DNA of 64,000 nt, taken from Aspidapion aeneum (lineage: Eukaryota; Arthropoda; Insecta; Coleoptera; Brentidae). The notes beneath the pieces are model-generated. The model did not search any database and had not been told where the DNA came from. It saw nothing but the letters and a program-made list of their open reading frames with translations. Numbering within the stretch: the stretch's first letter is position 1; each line of letters opens with the position of its first letter. The DNA is taken from assembly GCA_963576565.1 (NCBI GenBank), contig OY755047.1, forward strand, positions 26,605,171 through 26,669,170, given 5' to 3'. The position numbers and the translations under genes were made by a program. Positions 62,851 through 64,000 of the stretch are shown here, piece by piece.

Positions 62851-64000
62851 CGGGGGTTGTCTTTTAAGTTTGGCATATATAGCTGGAATAAAACAGTAGA
62901 TAAGTTTTAAAGACTTTTTGTTTCTTGAAGTATTCTGCACGAAAATTAAAGCACTTTTACATGCGCACAAACCAGTTCCCNNNNNNNNNNNNNNNNNNNN
63001 NNNNNNNNNNNNNNNNNNNNNNNNNNNNNNNNNNNNNNNNNNNNNNNNNNNNNNNNNNNNNNNNNNNNNNNNNNNNNNNNNNNNNNNNNNNNNNNNNNNN
63101 NNNNNNNNNNNNNNNNNNNNNNNNNNNNNNNNNNNNNNNNNNNNNNNNNNNNNNNNNNNNNNNNNNNNNNNNNNNNNNNNACATGCGCACAAACGAGTTC
63201 TCAAAGCTATAATTCTATTCGTTTCTTGGTACTGTCAAAATTGCATTCTTGAAGGCGTCGACTGCTTCCTCTGGTGACTGAAATCTTTGTCTATTGGCCA
63301 TTCCTGATTTTCGGAAAAGTTTAGAAATCATTGGGACTTCGGTTGGGACTGAATGAAGGATGGTTCAACAATTCGACGTTTTGTTGGGTTAAAAATTCAA
63401 TGGTTTTTTGTGCTTTGTGCGAACTGGCATTGCCTTGGTGGAGGATGATTCGTCATTCGGGGTTCGTTTTTCAAAGCTCAGCGATGACTTTTTGCAAACA
63501 AATGGTGATGTGCCAATCGGCAATAACAATCCTTTGATCTTCCAGAGGAATGGTTGCTACATGACCTGCTTTGGAGACAAATGTCGCGACCATCTTTTTG
63601 GATACACTCCGAGAATGGATGACTTTTGTTGGCTTTTCTTCAACTTTGAAAACCCAAACGACTGACGTTTATTTTCAGGTGCATATGAGTAAATACACGA
63701 TTCGTCACTACTGACAATGCTGTACACATTTTTCAAGTTTCCTGTCTAAAGGCGGTCTAGAGTTTTCGACACCAATTGACTCTAGCTTCTTTTTGTTCTT
63801 CGGTTAACAGATTCGGTATCCAGCAAAAAACTAATTTTTTAAGTCTTTGAAATCCCCAGTGAAGCCTCAATCTCGTCATATGTCACATGCCGATCTTCCG
63901 TTTTTCTAAGTGACACCCGTCTTTGGTACACCTGGCCTTGGATCGTCGCTTGAATTTTCCATACCAACGAGAAACTGTTGACTGATGTGGTACTTCATTA
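62851..64000 (-). pseudogene. mariner transposon, copy 2 (runs off the window)
   Basis: Reverse-strand relative of copy 1. The 3' end GGGGTTGTCTTTTAAGTTTG (62853) is followed inward by CTGGAATAAAACAGTAGATA as in copy 1. The coding blocks read from the window end inward: VPHQSTVSRWYGKFK-type HTH sequence (~63960), HVTYDEIEASLGIS, LLTEEQKEARVNWC, the SDESCIYSYAPENK equivalent, VIHSRSVSKKMVATFVSKAG, HVATIPL, and finally FLTQQNVELLNHPSFSPNRS, where PPYSPDLAPN has decayed (the DL aspartate lost). Multiple frameshifts. A 200-N gap lies near its C-terminus. Confidence 0.85.
62981..63180. other. Assembly gap of exactly 200 N
   Basis: The flanks end and start with almost the same sequence: ACATGCGCACAAACCAGTTC on the left and ACATGCGCACAAACGAGTTC on the right. 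Compared with mariner copy 1 this segment should occur once, so the gap probably hides an unmerged overlap and not missing sequence. Confidence 0.95.

Noticed and set aside
62809..63277. ORFs containing long unknown-residue stretches
   Set aside because: They run through the N gap and are not real reading frames.

Overview
The window looks like a gene-poor, transposon-packed stretch of an AT-rich arthropod genome, most likely an insect. That rests on the element types: a Penelope-like element, mariner transposases, a BEL/Pao integrase tail, several non-LTR (LINE) families, Helitron-like elements with GACA microsatellites, and many MITEs and foldback elements. No bacterial operon architecture, rRNA, complete tRNA or CRISPR array is visible. 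I find no host gene I can defend with confidence. Two short loci (13.1-13.4 kb and 50.6-50.9 kb) look like possible promoter/first-exon regions.

Layout. 1-5 kb: a Helitron-like element with a 642-bp GACA microsatellite, several perfect hairpins, a foldback element built from short AAATAGCGA phrases, and a small hAT-like MITE. 5.3-8.6 kb: a Penelope tail fragment, then a tandem array derived from the C-terminus of a jockey-like LINE. 11.5-29.4 kb: a graveyard of LINE reverse transcriptase fragments (here called LINE-A, LINE-B, a jockey-like family and an RNase H-type family), a BEL/Pao tail, tandem repeats and an ACTC-microsatellite element. 29.9-46.2 kb: large inverted-repeat elements, the second Helitron-like copy, a jockey RT split by a TA-flanked MITE, a LINE-B copy inside an older jockey fragment, a 1.44-kb element with about 580-bp terminal inverted repeats, and three more ACTC copies. 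48-51 kb: an RNase H-LINE tail and higher-GC patches. 52.8-54.1 kb: a decayed mariner. 56.4-60.5 kb: the best preserved locus, a 3.17-kb Penelope-like element with a 714-codon RT/GIY-YIG ORF inserted into a LINE with a 16-bp target-site duplication. 61.4-62.0 kb: a hAT-like element. 62.85 kb to the end: a second mariner copy on the minus strand, interrupted by a 200-N assembly gap that looks like an unmerged contig overlap.

The genes do not form a pathway. The relationship that matters is nesting, which gives a relative chronology: the jockey-like and other LINE remnants are oldest; LINE-B, the pogo/mariner-like MITE and the long-TIR element inserted into older repeats; the Penelope-like element landed in a LINE and is the only element with an intact long coding region. 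Mechanistically the most interesting items are the Penelope locus (inverted partial second copy plus hammerhead-like motifs at both outer ends), the AAATAGCGA foldback element, the tandem array of a LINE protein tail, and the microsatellite-bearing elements that end in hairpins. I see no clear evidence of a wholly new multi-gene system.
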